The notes below the pieces were generated by a model, which did not search any database, was not told the origin of the DNA, and worked only from the letters and a program-made list of their open reading frames with translations. This document shows positions 63,621 to 64,000 of a stretch of DNA of 64,000 nt, piece after piece. Positions within the stretch are counted from its first letter, which is position 1; every line of letters begins with the position of its first letter. Made by a program: the position numbers and the translations under genes. Source of the DNA: Carallia brachiata (lineage: Eukaryota > Streptophyta > Magnoliopsida > Malpighiales > Rhizophoraceae); the NCBI GenBank assembly GCA_021464245.1, contig JADCRB010000025.1, positions 1,398,193 to 1,462,192 on the forward strand, written 5' to 3'.

Positions 63621-64000
63621 CAACATTAAAATTTCTACACAATTTTTGTTCATCATCATCATCACAATCAGCATAATCCTCACTGCATTCCTAAGTACAA
63701 TCAAATCTAATTGTTACTAATTGGTGCAACATTAAAATTTACTAACACTTACTAATTTAAATTTTTAAATTGAAAATATTTGTTATGAGATTTTAATATC
63801 ACTTATTATGAAATTAATCAAGCTTCCTAAAAATATAATTACATAAATGTTAAGCTTGCTAATAAAATAAGAGGTGTTGTCATTGAGTCCACAATATATA
63901 AGTTTTATGTAACAAACCATAACAACCACAATACATTCTGTCTATAAAGTCAAACTTAATTTACACAATTGTCATTAGTCATAATCATTACAATCATCAC

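Overview
The window is nuclear DNA from a flowering plant, most likely a eudicot. It is strongly AT-rich, full of microsatellites and degenerate transposable elements, and holds a few intron-containing genes of plant families. No bacterial operons, rRNA, CRISPR or organelle blocks are seen. Species assignment is not possible from the sequence alone.

Layout. 1-3540: a decayed LINE (non-LTR retrotransposon) on the minus strand, with endonuclease, reverse transcriptase and zinc-binding tail pieces and a terminal poly-A. 4827-5418: a Mutator-like MITE. 10435-11843: an intronless U-box/ARM E3 ubiquitin ligase, behind a CT-repeat leader and defence-type promoter motifs. 17276-28720: a gene-free repeat zone containing a TIR element with a long CT tract, a tRNA-derived SINE, a Mutator-like element with a 10-bp target duplication, a 3' LINE stub, a 2.5-kb fold-back element, and an LTR-retrotransposon relic whose LTR carries a three-fold ~317-bp tandem repeat. 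33896-34251: another MITE. 38676-42207: a seven-exon WD40 protein gene (WDR44-like). 44125-44813: a retroposon-like insert with ~17-bp flanking repeats. 45194-45867: a hAT-like MITE with an exact 8-bp duplication, directly upstream of 45880-49021, an exon-by-exon recognisable but broken copy of the plastid UMP kinase gene. 55188-56500: a three-exon DUF506 gene. The last 6 kb holds duplicated unrecognised repeats and a degenerate minisatellite present in both orientations.

The genes are unrelated neighbours (ubiquitin ligation, a WD40 scaffold, a DUF506 protein) and do not form a pathway. The most striking result is that the three otherwise well-preserved genes each carry one or two lesions that each look like exactly one missing base (11313, ~38957, ~41819, ~56196). 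With one base restored at each, the reading frame and all GT-AG introns fit. This looks more like uncorrected deletion errors in the assembly than gene death. The UMP kinase copy is different: it has splice-site substitutions, a premature stop and radical substitutions, and looks like a genuine pseudogene.

I found no clear previously undescribed biological system. The best unexplained items are the ~430-bp direct repeats around an unrecognised open frame at 50199-50420, the inverted minisatellite at the right end, and the LTR tandem triplication.
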